Origin: Blastomonas sp. SL216
Lineage (GTDB): Bacteria; Pseudomonadota; Alphaproteobacteria; Sphingomonadales; Sphingomonadaceae
Assembly: GCA_026625625.1 (NCBI GenBank)
Contig: CP113055.1
Location: 994,501-1,058,500 of the forward strand
Reading direction: 5' to 3'
Length of the DNA stretch: 64,000 nt
Under the pieces are notes generated by a model that did no database searches, had not been told where the DNA came from, and worked only from the letters and a program-made list of their open reading frames with translations. The translations under genes and the position numbers were made by a program. Of the stretch, positions 48,767 through 56,774 are shown one piece after another; the stretch's first letter is position 1, and every line of letters begins with the position of its first letter.

Positions 48767-50017
48767 ATGACACCACAACGCTACAGCCTGGGTTCGATCG
48801 TTCTCCATTGGCTGATAGCCTCGGCGCTCGTCTTCCAGATCGTCTTTGCAGAATCGCTGGAAGGCCCGCGTGGGCCGGATCTGTTCGCGCGCTACCAGCT
48901 GCACAAATCGGTTGGCATCACCATCCTGCTGCTCAGCCTGTTGCGGCTGGCGTGGCGCTACATCGCACCGCGCCCTGCCGCCGTCCCAGGCCCCAAATGG
49001 GCGATGACGCTGTCTAGCCTCGTACATTTCGGCTTCTACTTTTTCATGATCGCCGCGCCCGTGACCGGCTGGATCATCGTTTCGACATCGAAGATCAAGG
49101 TCGAGACGCTGCTGTTCGGGATCGTGCCCTGGCCGCACCTGCCGGTGCCGGCAAGCTGGGGCGAGCCTGCCGAATTCCTACACCATTTCATGCCCAATGT
49201 GGCGATTGCACTGCTCGTCCTTCATGTCGCGGGCGCATTGCGGCACCAGTATCTGCTGGGCACGCCCATCCTGTCGCGGATGCTGCCGGGTGGAAAGGGC
49301 AAGGCGATTGGCGCGCTGCTGACCGCTGCCGCAATCATGCTGGCCGGGCTGGTACTTGCCAAGGTGGTCGATCCCAAGGGCGCAACGCCACCCGCCAAGG
49401 CGGCAGCCGTGCCCGCCGAGCAACTTTCCGCCCCCGCCCCTGCCAGCACTACACCGGAACCAAGCGAGGAAGCCGCCAAGCCCAATGAGACCGCCGAGGC
49501 CACGGACGAAGCCGCCCAGCCGCGCGACTGGGCCGTGAGCAAGGGCGGCAGACTTGGCTTTACCGCACGCTGGAACGGCGAGCCGGTCGAAGGCAGCTTC
49601 ACGCGCTGGACCGCCGACATCGCCTTTGCTCCCGAAGCGCTCGACGCATCGACGATCGAAGTCAGCATCGATCTCGCGTCGGTCGATACCGGCGACGGAC
49701 AGCGCGATGGCACGCTGACCGGCAGCGATTTCTTCGACACCGGGCGCTTTGCGCGGGCCACCTATCGCGCCACGCGGTTTCGTGCTGAAGGCGGCAACCG
49801 CTACCGTGCCGATGGCACCTTGACGCTGCGCGGCGTTGCCAAGCCGGTGCCGCTCAGCTTCACGCTCGACATCGATGGAGACAAGGCCCGCGCCAGGGGC
49901 AATGCCAGCATCGACCGAACCAGCTTTGGCGTCGGTCAGGGCGATTATGCCAGCACGGCGGAGATCGCAGGGCCGGTGGCGATCAGTTTCGACTTCCGGG
50001 CGACCGCGCGCAATTGA
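48767..50017 (+). CDS. Cytochrome b561 fused to a YceI-like lipid-binding domain
   Basis: A 416-residue two-part protein. Residues 1-180 form a four-helix cytochrome b561 with histidine ligands in IVLHWLIA (H14), YQLHKSV near 46, and the later histidines in HFMPN and LLVLHVAGALRH near 145-160. A fifth hydrophobic helix (about 188-205) and a Pro/Ala/Glu-rich linker lead to a YceI beta-barrel (about 260-416) that binds isoprenoid lipids such as quinones in the periplasm. The fusion would couple membrane electron transfer to a quinone-like ligand. It lies four bases after hemA. Confidence 0.9.
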   Translation: MTPQRYSLGSIVLHWLIASALVFQIVFAESLEGPRGPDLFARYQLHKSVGITILLLSLLRLAWRYIAPRPAAVPGPKWAMTLSSLVHFGFYFFMIAAPVTGWIIVSTSKIKVETLLFGIVPWPHLPVPASWGEPAEFLHHFMPNVAIALLVLHVAGALRHQYLLGTPILSRMLPGGKGKAIGALLTAAAIMLAGLVLAKVVDPKGATPPAKAAAVPAEQLSAPAPASTTPEPSEEAAKPNETAEATDEAAQPRDWAVSKGGRLGFTARWNGEPVEGSFTRWTADIAFAPEALDASTIEVSIDLASVDTGDGQRDGTLTGSDFFDTGRFARATYRATRFRAEGGNRYRADGTLTLRGVAKPVPLSFTLDIDGDKARARGNASIDRTSFGVGQGDYASTAEIAGPVAISFDFRATARN

Positions 50018-50048
50018 ACCTGCCAAGGGGCGACTCCATATCGCCCCC

Positions 50049-51053
50049 ATGAATGCTGCTGCGCACTGGATCGAACCCTTTCCCCATGGAATCTATGTGC
50101 GGCCTGCCGATGCCTGGATCGATCCGTCGCGCCCGGTACCGCGCGCGCTGATCACGCATGGCCATGCCGATCACGCGCGTGGGGGACATGAAGCGGTCTG
50201 GGCAACGCCCGAGACGCTCGACATCATCAATCTGCGCTATGGCCGTTACGCGGGCGAAAATGCAGTGGGCTATGGCGAAGCGGTCGACCTGAACGGGGTC
50301 CGGCTATCCTTCCACCCCGCCGGGCATGTGCTCGGCTCGGCGCAAATCCGGCTTGAATATCAGGGGGAAACCGTCGTCGTCACCGGCGACTTCAAGCGCC
50401 GCCCTGACCCGAGCTGCGCCCCGTTCGAACTGGTGCCTTGCGACATCTTCATCACCGAGGCGACCTTCGGGCTGCCGGTCTTCCGCCATCCTCCGACGCC
50501 GGAGGAGATCGCCAAGCTGCTGGCGATGCTTTCAGCAAACCCGCAGGGCTGCGTGCTGGTGGGCGCCTATGCGCTGGGCAAGGCGCAGCGCGTGATTGCC
50601 GAACTGCGCGACGCGGGTTTTGACGACCCCATCTATCTGCACGGCGCGCTGGAAAAGATGTGCGCGCTTTATGCGGACCATGGCGTCGATCTGGGCGAAT
50701 TGCGCCCGGTGGCAGGCACCGACAAGAGCGAGCTGATGGGCCGCGTCATCCTGGCGCCTCCCTCGGCGCTGGCCGATCGCTGGAGCAGGCGTCTGCCCGA
50801 TCCGGTAACCGCCATGGCCTCTGGTTGGATGCGGGTGCGCGCCCGTGCCCGCCAGCGCGGTGTGGAACTGCCGCTGATCATATCCGACCATGCCGACTGG
50901 GACGAACTCACGCAGACGATCCGCGACGTCGCCCCGCGCGAGGTCTGGGTGACGCATGGACGCGAAGAGGCGTTGCTGCGCTGGTGCGAGCTGCATCAGA
51001 TCAAGGCGCGCGCACTGGCCCTGGTCGGGCGCGAAGACGAGGATGACGCCTGA
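50049..51053 (+). CDS. Ligase-associated DNA exonuclease (metallo-beta-lactamase/beta-CASP type)
   Basis: A 334-residue hydrolase. The metal motif THGHADHARGG near residue 35 and PAGHVLGSAQI near 95 are typical of the beta-CASP nucleases. VVTGDFKRR near 114 and VTHGREE near 308 complete it. This family occurs in operons with an ATP-dependent DNA ligase, as here: its stop codon overlaps the ligase start (ATGA). It probably processes DNA ends for ligation. It is not RNase J, which lacks this context. Confidence 0.9.
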   Translation: MNAAAHWIEPFPHGIYVRPADAWIDPSRPVPRALITHGHADHARGGHEAVWATPETLDIINLRYGRYAGENAVGYGEAVDLNGVRLSFHPAGHVLGSAQIRLEYQGETVVVTGDFKRRPDPSCAPFELVPCDIFITEATFGLPVFRHPPTPEEIAKLLAMLSANPQGCVLVGAYALGKAQRVIAELRDAGFDDPIYLHGALEKMCALYADHGVDLGELRPVAGTDKSELMGRVILAPPSALADRWSRRLPDPVTAMASGWMRVRARARQRGVELPLIISDHADWDELTQTIRDVAPREVWVTHGREEALLRWCELHQIKARALALVGREDEDDA

Positions 51054-52618
51054 TGCGGGCCTTTGCCGCGCTCGTCACCCAGCTGGGGTACACCCGGTCG
51101 CGCAACGCCAAGGTGGCGCTGATTGCGGACTATCTGCGCGCGACGCCTGATCCCGATCGCGGCTGGGCGCTGGCCGCGCTTACTGGCGAAGCGGATTTCT
51201 CGGCGGTCAAGGCATCGGCAGTCCGCGCGATGGCGATGGAGCGGGTCGATCCCGAGCTTTTTCGCCTCAGCCGCGATTTTGTTGGCGACACCGCCGAGAC
51301 GGTTGCGCTGATCTGGCCCGAGACGGCCGCGCCGACCAATGACCTGCGCCTCGCCGATGCAGTCGACAGCTTTGCCAGTGTCAGCCGCGCCCGCGCGCCC
51401 GCGCTGCTCGCCGAATACATGGACCGGCTCGACAGCGATGGCCGCTATGCGCTGATCAAGCTTGCCACCGGTGCGATGCGCGTCGGCATTTCCGCCCGGC
51501 TCGCCAAGACTGCCTTTGCGCAAGGGTTCGGGCTGGATGTCGATGCGGTCGAAGAGGTGTGGCACGCGCTCGCCCCGCCTTATGTCAGCCTGTTCGCCTG
51601 GGGCGAAGGCGGGCCGCGTCCCGATCCCGAAGGAACGCCTTATTTCCGCCCCTTCATGCTCGCGCATCCGCTCGAGGATGGCACGGTCGACCTCGCCGAT
51701 TATGTCGCCGAGTGGAAATGGGACGGCATCCGCATCCAGATCGTGCGGATCGGCGAGCAGGTGAAGCTGTTCAGCCGGGGCGGCGACGACATTACCGCAG
51801 CGTTTCCCGATATTGCCCAGAGCATTCCGATCGAGGGTGTGTTCGACGGCGAGCTTCTGGTCCGGGGTGATGCCCAGATGGGCGAGGCGGCGAGCTTCAA
51901 CGCGCTGCAGCAGCGATTGGGCCGCAAGACGGTCTCGGCCAAGATGCTCGCCGAAGCGCCAGCCTTTGTGCGCCTCTACGACCTGCTGATCGACGGGCGC
52001 GAGGATTTGCGCGCCCAGCCCTGGACGCTGCGGCGCGCGCGCCTGGAACAGCGCATGGCGGCGCTGCCCGCCGATCGGTTCGATCTGTCGCAGATCATCG
52101 AGGCGGCCGATTTCGCAGAGCTGGGCCGCATCCGCGATGGCGCGCGCGATGCCGCGATCGAGGGCGTGATGCTCAAGCGGCGCGACAGCCTCTACGTGCC
52201 GGGGCGCCGCGTGGGGCTGTGGTACAAATGGAAGCGCGATCCGCTGACCGCCGACTGCGTGATGATGTATGCCCAGCGGGGCAGCGGCAAGCGCTCCAGC
52301 TTCTACAGCGATTACACCTTCGGCTGCTGGAACGACGACGGCGAACTGGTTCCGGTGGGTAAGGCCTATTCGGGCTTTTCCGACAGCGAACTCAAATGGC
52401 TCGACCGGTTCGTGCGGCAGAACACGCTCAACCGTTTCGGACCGGTGCGCGAGGTGGAAAAGTCGCTGGTGCTCGAAGTCGCATTCGATTCGATCCATGA
52501 ATCGAAGCGGCACAAATCGGGCATCGCCATGCGCTTTCCACGAATCGCCCGGCTGCGGCGGGACAAGCCAGCGGCAGAGGCAGATACGGTGGCCGCGCTC
52601 AAGGCATTCATCACTTAA
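51053..52618 (+). CDS. ATP-dependent DNA ligase, MBL-associated
   Basis: A 521-residue ligase. The adenylated lysine is in EWKWDGIR near residue 222, matching KxDGxR. An N-terminal DNA-binding domain precedes it; the nucleotidyltransferase motif EGVFDGELLV near 263, EGVMLKRRDSLY near 368 and an OB domain with GLWYKWKRDPL near 390 follow. It seals DNA in a repair pair with the overlapping exonuclease. In many bacteria two more genes, a Lhr-type helicase and a phosphoesterase, follow; here they are absent. Confidence 0.93.
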   Translation: MRAFAALVTQLGYTRSRNAKVALIADYLRATPDPDRGWALAALTGEADFSAVKASAVRAMAMERVDPELFRLSRDFVGDTAETVALIWPETAAPTNDLRLADAVDSFASVSRARAPALLAEYMDRLDSDGRYALIKLATGAMRVGISARLAKTAFAQGFGLDVDAVEEVWHALAPPYVSLFAWGEGGPRPDPEGTPYFRPFMLAHPLEDGTVDLADYVAEWKWDGIRIQIVRIGEQVKLFSRGGDDITAAFPDIAQSIPIEGVFDGELLVRGDAQMGEAASFNALQQRLGRKTVSAKMLAEAPAFVRLYDLLIDGREDLRAQPWTLRRARLEQRMAALPADRFDLSQIIEAADFAELGRIRDGARDAAIEGVMLKRRDSLYVPGRRVGLWYKWKRDPLTADCVMMYAQRGSGKRSSFYSDYTFGCWNDDGELVPVGKAYSGFSDSELKWLDRFVRQNTLNRFGPVREVEKSLVLEVAFDSIHESKRHKSGIAMRFPRIARLRRDKPAAEADTVAALKAFIT

Positions 52619-52632
52619 GGCAAAGCAGCGCG

Positions 52633-53301
52633 TTACCCGCCGATCACCGAGTATTGCGCATAGCCGCGATAAAGCGGGCGGTGATCGACCCGCAGGCCCG
52701 CAGCAGCCGCCACGTTTCTGGCCACCAGCTCCAGATCCTGCCGCGGGGTGACCTGGAACCGGTCGAGCCATGCGTACAAACCCCTGGCAAACCAGCGCGG
52801 CAGATCGTCCTGTCTGCCGAAATCGACAAAGTGCACGCGCCCGCCCGGTGCCAGCGATGCGGCCGATGCTGCAATCGCCCGTTCCCAGCCGGGTATCATC
52901 GACAGCGTGTACGAACAGAACACGCGGTCGAACCCGCTCAGCCCGAACAGATGCTGCGCACTGAACGCGGTCGCATCACCCCGCGTCAGGAAAATCCGCT
53001 GCTGCAGCCCTGCCTTGCGTACCGATTCGCGCGCTGCTTCCAGCATCGCTTCGGAAATGTCGAAGCCGAAGAAGCGCGCGTGCGGATAGCGCCTGGCGGC
53101 GACGATCAGGTTGCGCGCGGTGCCGCAGCCCGGCTCGAGCACCGTGCCGCCCGGTGGCGGTGCGAGGTCCGCAATCAACCGATCGCGGCCCAGCAGATAG
53201 TATTTGCGCGTCAGGTCATAAATGTGCCGCTGCGTGCGGTAAATGGCATCCATCGCCTCGGCGTGGCTTGGCTGAGATGCGCCCGCCTCATTTGAGGACA
53301 T
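52633..53301 (-). CDS. btaB: BtaB-like SAM methyltransferase for betaine lipid
   Basis: A 222-residue class I methyltransferase. The SAM loop VLEPGCGTARNLI is near residue 53, motif II FGFDISEAML near 76 and the post-II region FSYTL-like FCSYTLSMIPG near 127. Its gene overlaps the end of btaA by 14 bases. In Rhodobacter and Sinorhizobium, BtaB adds three methyl groups to diacylglycerylhomoserine to make the DGTS betaine lipid. Function is strongly supported by that context. Confidence 0.9.
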   Translation of the reverse strand: MSSNEAGASQPSHAEAMDAIYRTQRHIYDLTRKYYLLGRDRLIADLAPPPGGTVLEPGCGTARNLIVAARRYPHARFFGFDISEAMLEAARESVRKAGLQQRIFLTRGDATAFSAQHLFGLSGFDRVFCSYTLSMIPGWERAIAASAASLAPGGRVHFVDFGRQDDLPRWFARGLYAWLDRFQVTPRQDLELVARNVAAAAGLRVDHRPLYRGYAQYSVIGG

Positions 53302-54505
53302 AGAGATGCACCCCGCCATAGATCGAGGAGCGGTCCCGCGCGGTGAAGCCGAGCGATTCATCCGCGCGATAATCCCAGCGGGCCAGCAGATCGTCGGGTA
53401 TACGGCCCGGCAGCAGGCTAGGCTCGGCTGCGGTGCGGAACAGCACGCGGGCCCCGGGGCATGCGGTGCGGGTGATTTCGGACCACAGGGTGGTGAGCTG
53501 CTGGTCGCTCATCCAGTCCTGCGCGTCGAGCAGGATATAGCGGTCAAGGCTCGCATCGCCGCTGGCCTGAAGTCGCTCGACGAAATTGGCATGCTCGAAA
53601 CTTACCCGGTCGACACGGGCCTGCACCGCATCGTAATGTTGCGCCTGCAGATAAGGCGGCAGCGGCTGGTCCGGACCCTTGCCATAGCCGCGGCCAAAGG
53701 CCTGCCAGGCGAAATAATTTTCGCGAATCTCGAAATCGCACGCCAGCTTCTCGAGCCGCTTGCGCAGCACATCGGCCATTTTCTCATCACCAGCCAGCGC
53801 ATCGAACTGCGCCGGCGGGATGCCCAGACCGAACAGGGCGGGCGGCTGGTCGGTCAGCCAGCGGATGAACTTCTTGTCGAACACCGGCGCGAGATGCTGC
53901 TCGAAAATCGCACGCTGCTCTTCGAGCGACCGTGCCCCCAGCATCCGTTTCAGGTCGATCTTGTAGAGCCGTGCGAGCAGATGCGCCGTTCCGATAAAGC
54001 CACCCAGCAGTCCGCGCTTGTACAGGCCGCTGCCAAAGCCACCAATCCGGCGACGCCCGGCGAGATCGCGGCCTTCCCAATAGCGGCGGCTGGTCTCATC
54101 GAGATGCGGGCGGATATGCTGGTTGTAGACGCGGATATTCTGCTTGCTGTCCGCTTCGGCAAAGAAGCGGTGGAAATGCGCGTGATCGGGCAGATGCTTT
54201 GCCGCCGCGATCTTCAGCTTGCCAAGGGCGACATGCGCGGTGTTGAGGTCGACCGCGATGATCTGGGCCGGATCGGCGACCAGATAGGAAAGGACGTTGC
54301 AGCCGCCCGAGGCGATGGTGATGATGCGGCTGTCGGGCTGGATCTGCAGCGCTTCCATGTCGACCACCGGGTCTTCCCATATCTGCGCATAGACCAGGCC
54401 CTTGAAGGCGAAGGCAAAGGCACGGTCGAGAAGCCCCTGCTTTGTCGTCGTGCCCGATTGCGTGACGGCTTCGACGATCTTGGTGTTGCGCATCGGTCCG
54501 GCCAT
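53288..54505 (-). CDS. btaA: BtaA, S-adenosylmethionine:diacylglycerol 3-amino-3-carboxypropyl transferase
   Basis: A 405-residue protein of the DUF3419/BtaA family. It moves the homoserine-forming part of SAM onto diacylglycerol, first step of the phosphorus-free lipid DGTS. Conserved words are YAQIWEDPVVDMEAL near 42, IASGGCNVLSYL near 66, VDLNTAHVALGKLK near 87 and LDAQDWMSDQQL near 325. ATG 54505 has AGGGGG upstream; 54523 is the longest start. Overlap with btaB indicates coordinated translation. The upstream region holds a Pho-box-like array. Confidence 0.93.
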   Translation of the reverse strand: MAGPMRNTKIVEAVTQSGTTTKQGLLDRAFAFAFKGLVYAQIWEDPVVDMEALQIQPDSRIITIASGGCNVLSYLVADPAQIIAVDLNTAHVALGKLKIAAAKHLPDHAHFHRFFAEADSKQNIRVYNQHIRPHLDETSRRYWEGRDLAGRRRIGGFGSGLYKRGLLGGFIGTAHLLARLYKIDLKRMLGARSLEEQRAIFEQHLAPVFDKKFIRWLTDQPPALFGLGIPPAQFDALAGDEKMADVLRKRLEKLACDFEIRENYFAWQAFGRGYGKGPDQPLPPYLQAQHYDAVQARVDRVSFEHANFVERLQASGDASLDRYILLDAQDWMSDQQLTTLWSEITRTACPGARVLFRTAAEPSLLPGRIPDDLLARWDYRADESLGFTARDRSSIYGGVHLYVLK

Positions 54506-54561
54506 GCTGCCCATCCCCCTCATCCAGTGTTGCGTGAAACGGTCGTTCCAATCGCGCCGCT

Positions 54562-54590
54562 AGGACGGTTGCGTGACCCGTGCATGACGG
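54562..54590 (-). promoter_or_regulatory. Candidate Pho box upstream of btaA
   Basis: Reading the minus strand, three 7-base half-sites stand at 11-base spacing: CCGTCAT, GGGTCAC and CCGTCCT, each separated by four bases. The Pho box consensus is CTGTCAT direct repeats with four-base gaps, so the layout is exact and the words are near-matches. It lies 57 bases before the chosen btaA start. PhoB control fits synthesis of a phosphorus-free lipid. Confidence 0.65.
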
Positions 54591-54631
54591 AACCGCGTCA
54601 ATCGCTGTCACAATGCAGCGAGGATCGAATC

Positions 54632-54666
54632 AAAAGGCCCGCTGGTCTGGGGGGACCAGCGGGCCT
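54632..54666 (-). terminator. Terminator of the fasciclin gene
   Basis: AGGCCCGCTGGTC (54635-54647) pairs with its complement at 54654-54666 across a six-base loop. On the minus strand the stem is followed by a T-tract, so it terminates the minus-strand fasciclin gene and lies upstream of the btaA promoter region. Confidence 0.9.
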
Positions 54667-54692
54667 GTGATGTGCCGGGAAAATGGAGGGGA

Positions 54693-55277
54693 TCAGCCCG
54701 GCATCACCACGGTGTCGATCACATGCACCACACCGTTGCTCTGCATGACATCGGTCTGGGTTACGATCGACTTGCCGCCCTTCGCGTCGGTCAGGACGAC
54801 ATTTTGACCCTGCAGCGAGGCTGTGAGGGTTCCACCCTGCACGGTCTTGATCTGGGCCTTGCCACCGCCCTTCTTGATGAGCGCGACGACATCGGCCGCG
54901 GTCACCTTGCCGGCGACGACATGATAGGTGAGGATCTTGGTCAGCGTGGCCTTGTTCTCCGGCTTCACCAGCGTTTCCACGGTGCCGGCGGGCAGCTTGG
55001 CAAAGGCGTCATCTGTAGGCGCAAACACGGTGAACGGTCCGGGCGAGGCGAGCGTCTCGACCAGGCCAGCTGCCTTGACGGCGGCCACCAGGGTCTTGAG
55101 GTTCGGTGCGGCGCTGGCATTCTCGACGATGTTCTTCGCAGGGTACATCGCAGCACCACCGACCATCGAATGGCCCTCATGGCCACCCTTGTGGTGGTTG
55201 GCCATGGCAGGGCCGGCCAGCGCGAGGGTCGCAGCTGCGGTGGCGGCAAGAAGGCTGGGGGCAAGAGTCTTCAGCAT
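54693..55277 (-). CDS. Secreted fasciclin-domain protein
   Basis: A 194-residue exported protein. A signal peptide (about residues 1-26) is followed by a His-rich stretch HHKGGHEGH and one fasciclin (FAS1) domain from about 45 to 190, with [14 protein letters not shown] near 84, [10 protein letters not shown] near 118 and [13 protein letters not shown] at the end. FAS1 domains mediate adhesion or bind cell-surface ligands. The histidine cluster might bind metal. It is downstream of a sigma/anti-sigma pair, the likely regulators. Confidence 0.92.
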   Translation of the reverse strand: MLKTLAPSLLAATAAATLALAGPAMANHHKGGHEGHSMVGGAAMYPAKNIVENASAAPNLKTLVAAVKAAGLVETLASPGPFTVFAPTDDAFAKLPAGTVETLVKPENKATLTKILTYHVVAGKVTAADVVALIKKGGGKAQIKTVQGGTLTASLQGQNVVLTDAKGGKSIVTQTDVMQSNGVVHVIDTVVMPG

Positions 55278-55382
55278 CAGTTTCTCCGTAATTCTGTCGT
55301 ATCCTCATGGGGAAGTCCGGATACGGGAGCAGCTACGGAGCCGGTTCGGGGCCGGATGCGGCAGAGATTAACAAAAGTGGAA

Positions 55383-55399
55383 TAGGGGGCAATCCCCTA
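55383..55399. repeat. Inverted repeat before fasciclin gene
   Basis: TAGGGG and CCCCTA are perfect complements around a five-base spacer. It is upstream of the fasciclin gene on its sense strand and may be an operator or a short hairpin; on the plus strand a T-tract follows. Confidence 0.35.
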
Positions 55400-55432
55400 C
55401 GGTTTTTCTTCAAACTTCGCTGAAAAGCGGGG

Positions 55433-55450
55433 TTCCCGCGTTCGCGGGAA
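55433..55450. repeat. REP-like palindrome TTCCCGCG-TT-CGCGGGAA
   Basis: A perfect 8-base-pair palindrome with a two-base loop, followed by TGAC. It resembles the common intergenic 'TTCCCGCG...CGCGGGAATGAC' repeat of many alphaproteobacteria and lies after the anti-sigma gene, so it may act as its transcription or RNA 3'-end stabilising element. Confidence 0.6.
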
Positions 55451-55482
55451 TGACGAACAACACGGTCAGGGCGAAGCCTGGA

Positions 55483-56211
55483 TCAGATCCGCTGCAGGCG
55501 CCCCTGCGCCACGGTGGGCGCGCTCGGCTTGTCCGGATCGGGCAGCGTCTTGGGTTCCATCGTCAGGATGAGGTTGCTCAATGGATCGATGAACTTGCGA
55601 TGGCCTGCCGGAATCTCGATCCGCGTCACACCACCGCGCATCAGCCGGCCCAGGCGGCGCGGCTGGCCATCGGCGGGGACGATCCACAATTCGGGCTCGG
55701 TATCGGTGACAGGCATGCCCTCGACCCGCACCAGCATCTGCGAGGTGCGGCTGTCATAGCGCGCGGTGAGCAGCAGCCCTTCGATCGGCCCGGTCAGCTG
55801 CGCGACGGCCATGTCCGGATTGCCCTGCGGCGTCGGCTTGTTCTCCGGGCTGGGCCAGACCAGCGCCAGTGCGAGCATGGCGGCGACCGCCGATGCAGCG
55901 AAGGTCGCGAATTTCCATCCGCCGCCGCCGCTCGGCACTGTCGCCAGCGGCACCACCGAAGCGGGTCGTTCGGCTGCCTGTTCGGCGTCAATCAGGCTGT
56001 CGATCCGGTCCATCAGACCGGCAGGTGCCGGCATTTCGGCAAAGCCATCGTACAGCGGGGCCAGCCGCGCGCGCCAGCCATCGACCTCGGCCGCAAAGCC
56101 GGGATCGGCGAGCATCAGGCGCAAGGCTTCGGCCCGCTCGGCGCCTTCCAGCAGACCCAGAGCGAGTTCGGCGGCCATGGCAGACCGGTCAGGCATGGCA
56201 TCACTGCTCAC
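55483..56211 (-). CDS. RskA-type anti-sigma factor
   Basis: A 242-residue membrane protein. The N-terminal cytosolic domain (about 1-95) has the anti-sigma GLLEGAERAEALRLMLADP pattern near 18. A single membrane helix lies near 100-120. The C-terminal periplasmic RskA domain has ELWIVPADGQPRRLGRL near 170. It holds the adjacent ECF sigma factor inactive until a signal is received. It overlaps the sigma gene by 11 bases, the standard arrangement. Confidence 0.92.
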   Translation of the reverse strand: MSSDAMPDRSAMAAELALGLLEGAERAEALRLMLADPGFAAEVDGWRARLAPLYDGFAEMPAPAGLMDRIDSLIDAEQAAERPASVVPLATVPSGGGGWKFATFAASAVAAMLALALVWPSPENKPTPQGNPDMAVAQLTGPIEGLLLTARYDSRTSQMLVRVEGMPVTDTEPELWIVPADGQPRRLGRLMRGGVTRIEIPAGHRKFIDPLSNLILTMEPKTLPDPDKPSAPTVAQGRLQRI

Positions 56212-56767
56212 GCGACAGGCACTCCTTCAACTGCATCAATCCCCGGCGAATCCAGCTTTTCACGGTGCCCACCGGCTTGTCCATCGCCTCGGCAATCTCG
56301 GGATAGCTGAGACCCTGATAAAATCCTGCCTTGATCGCGCTGGCCCGCGCCGGTTCCAGCTCTTCCAGGCAGCGAAAGATCTGCGCGCGCTCGCCATCCT
56401 GCGCCAATGCCGCCGAAGGGTCGGCATCGTCGTCGACAAGCGTTTCGGCAAGGTCGGCGGGCAGCGGATCTTCATAACGTTGGCTTCTACGCCAATCGAT
56501 CGCCGCATTGCGTGCAATGGCGCACAGCCAGGCGATGGCGCTCGCCTTGGCCGGATCAAACGATCCGGCACGCTGCCACACCTTCAGATACACGTTCTGC
56601 AATACGTCCTCCGCCGCGCCCCTGTCGATGCAGATACGGAGGCAAACGCCGTGCAGTTTCGCGGACGTCATTGCATAAACCGTACGCAGAGCGTCGCGGT
56701 CCTGCTGCGCCACCCGCAGCAGTGCGGCCTGAAGATCGGCCCGGCGTTCAAGGCTGGCTGGTGTCAC
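56201..56767 (-). CDS. ECF RNA polymerase sigma factor
   Basis: About 188 residues with sigma regions 2 and 4. Region 2 shows EDVLQNVYLKVWQ near 52 and FDPAKASAIAWLCAIARN near 70. Region 4 has GFYQGLSYPEIAEAMDKPVGTVKSWIRRGL near 148-175 (helix-turn-helix). I prefer GTG 56767 over the longer ATG 56815, which would overlap the neighbouring dehydratase. It is followed by its anti-sigma and by a fasciclin gene, suggesting an envelope-linked regulon of the SigK type. Confidence 0.92.
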   Translation of the reverse strand: MTPASLERRADLQAALLRVAQQDRDALRTVYAMTSAKLHGVCLRICIDRGAAEDVLQNVYLKVWQRAGSFDPAKASAIAWLCAIARNAAIDWRRSQRYEDPLPADLAETLVDDDADPSAALAQDGERAQIFRCLEELEPARASAIKAGFYQGLSYPEIAEAMDKPVGTVKSWIRRGLMQLKECLSREQ

Positions 56768-56774
56768 CTGTGGC

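Noticed and set aside
56201..56767. Direct regulator of the bufferin operon
   Set aside because: It is an ECF factor but its partners are an RskA-type anti-sigma and fasciclin protein. I cannot connect it to the GTAACC-N16-CGAA promoter at 16408-16433.
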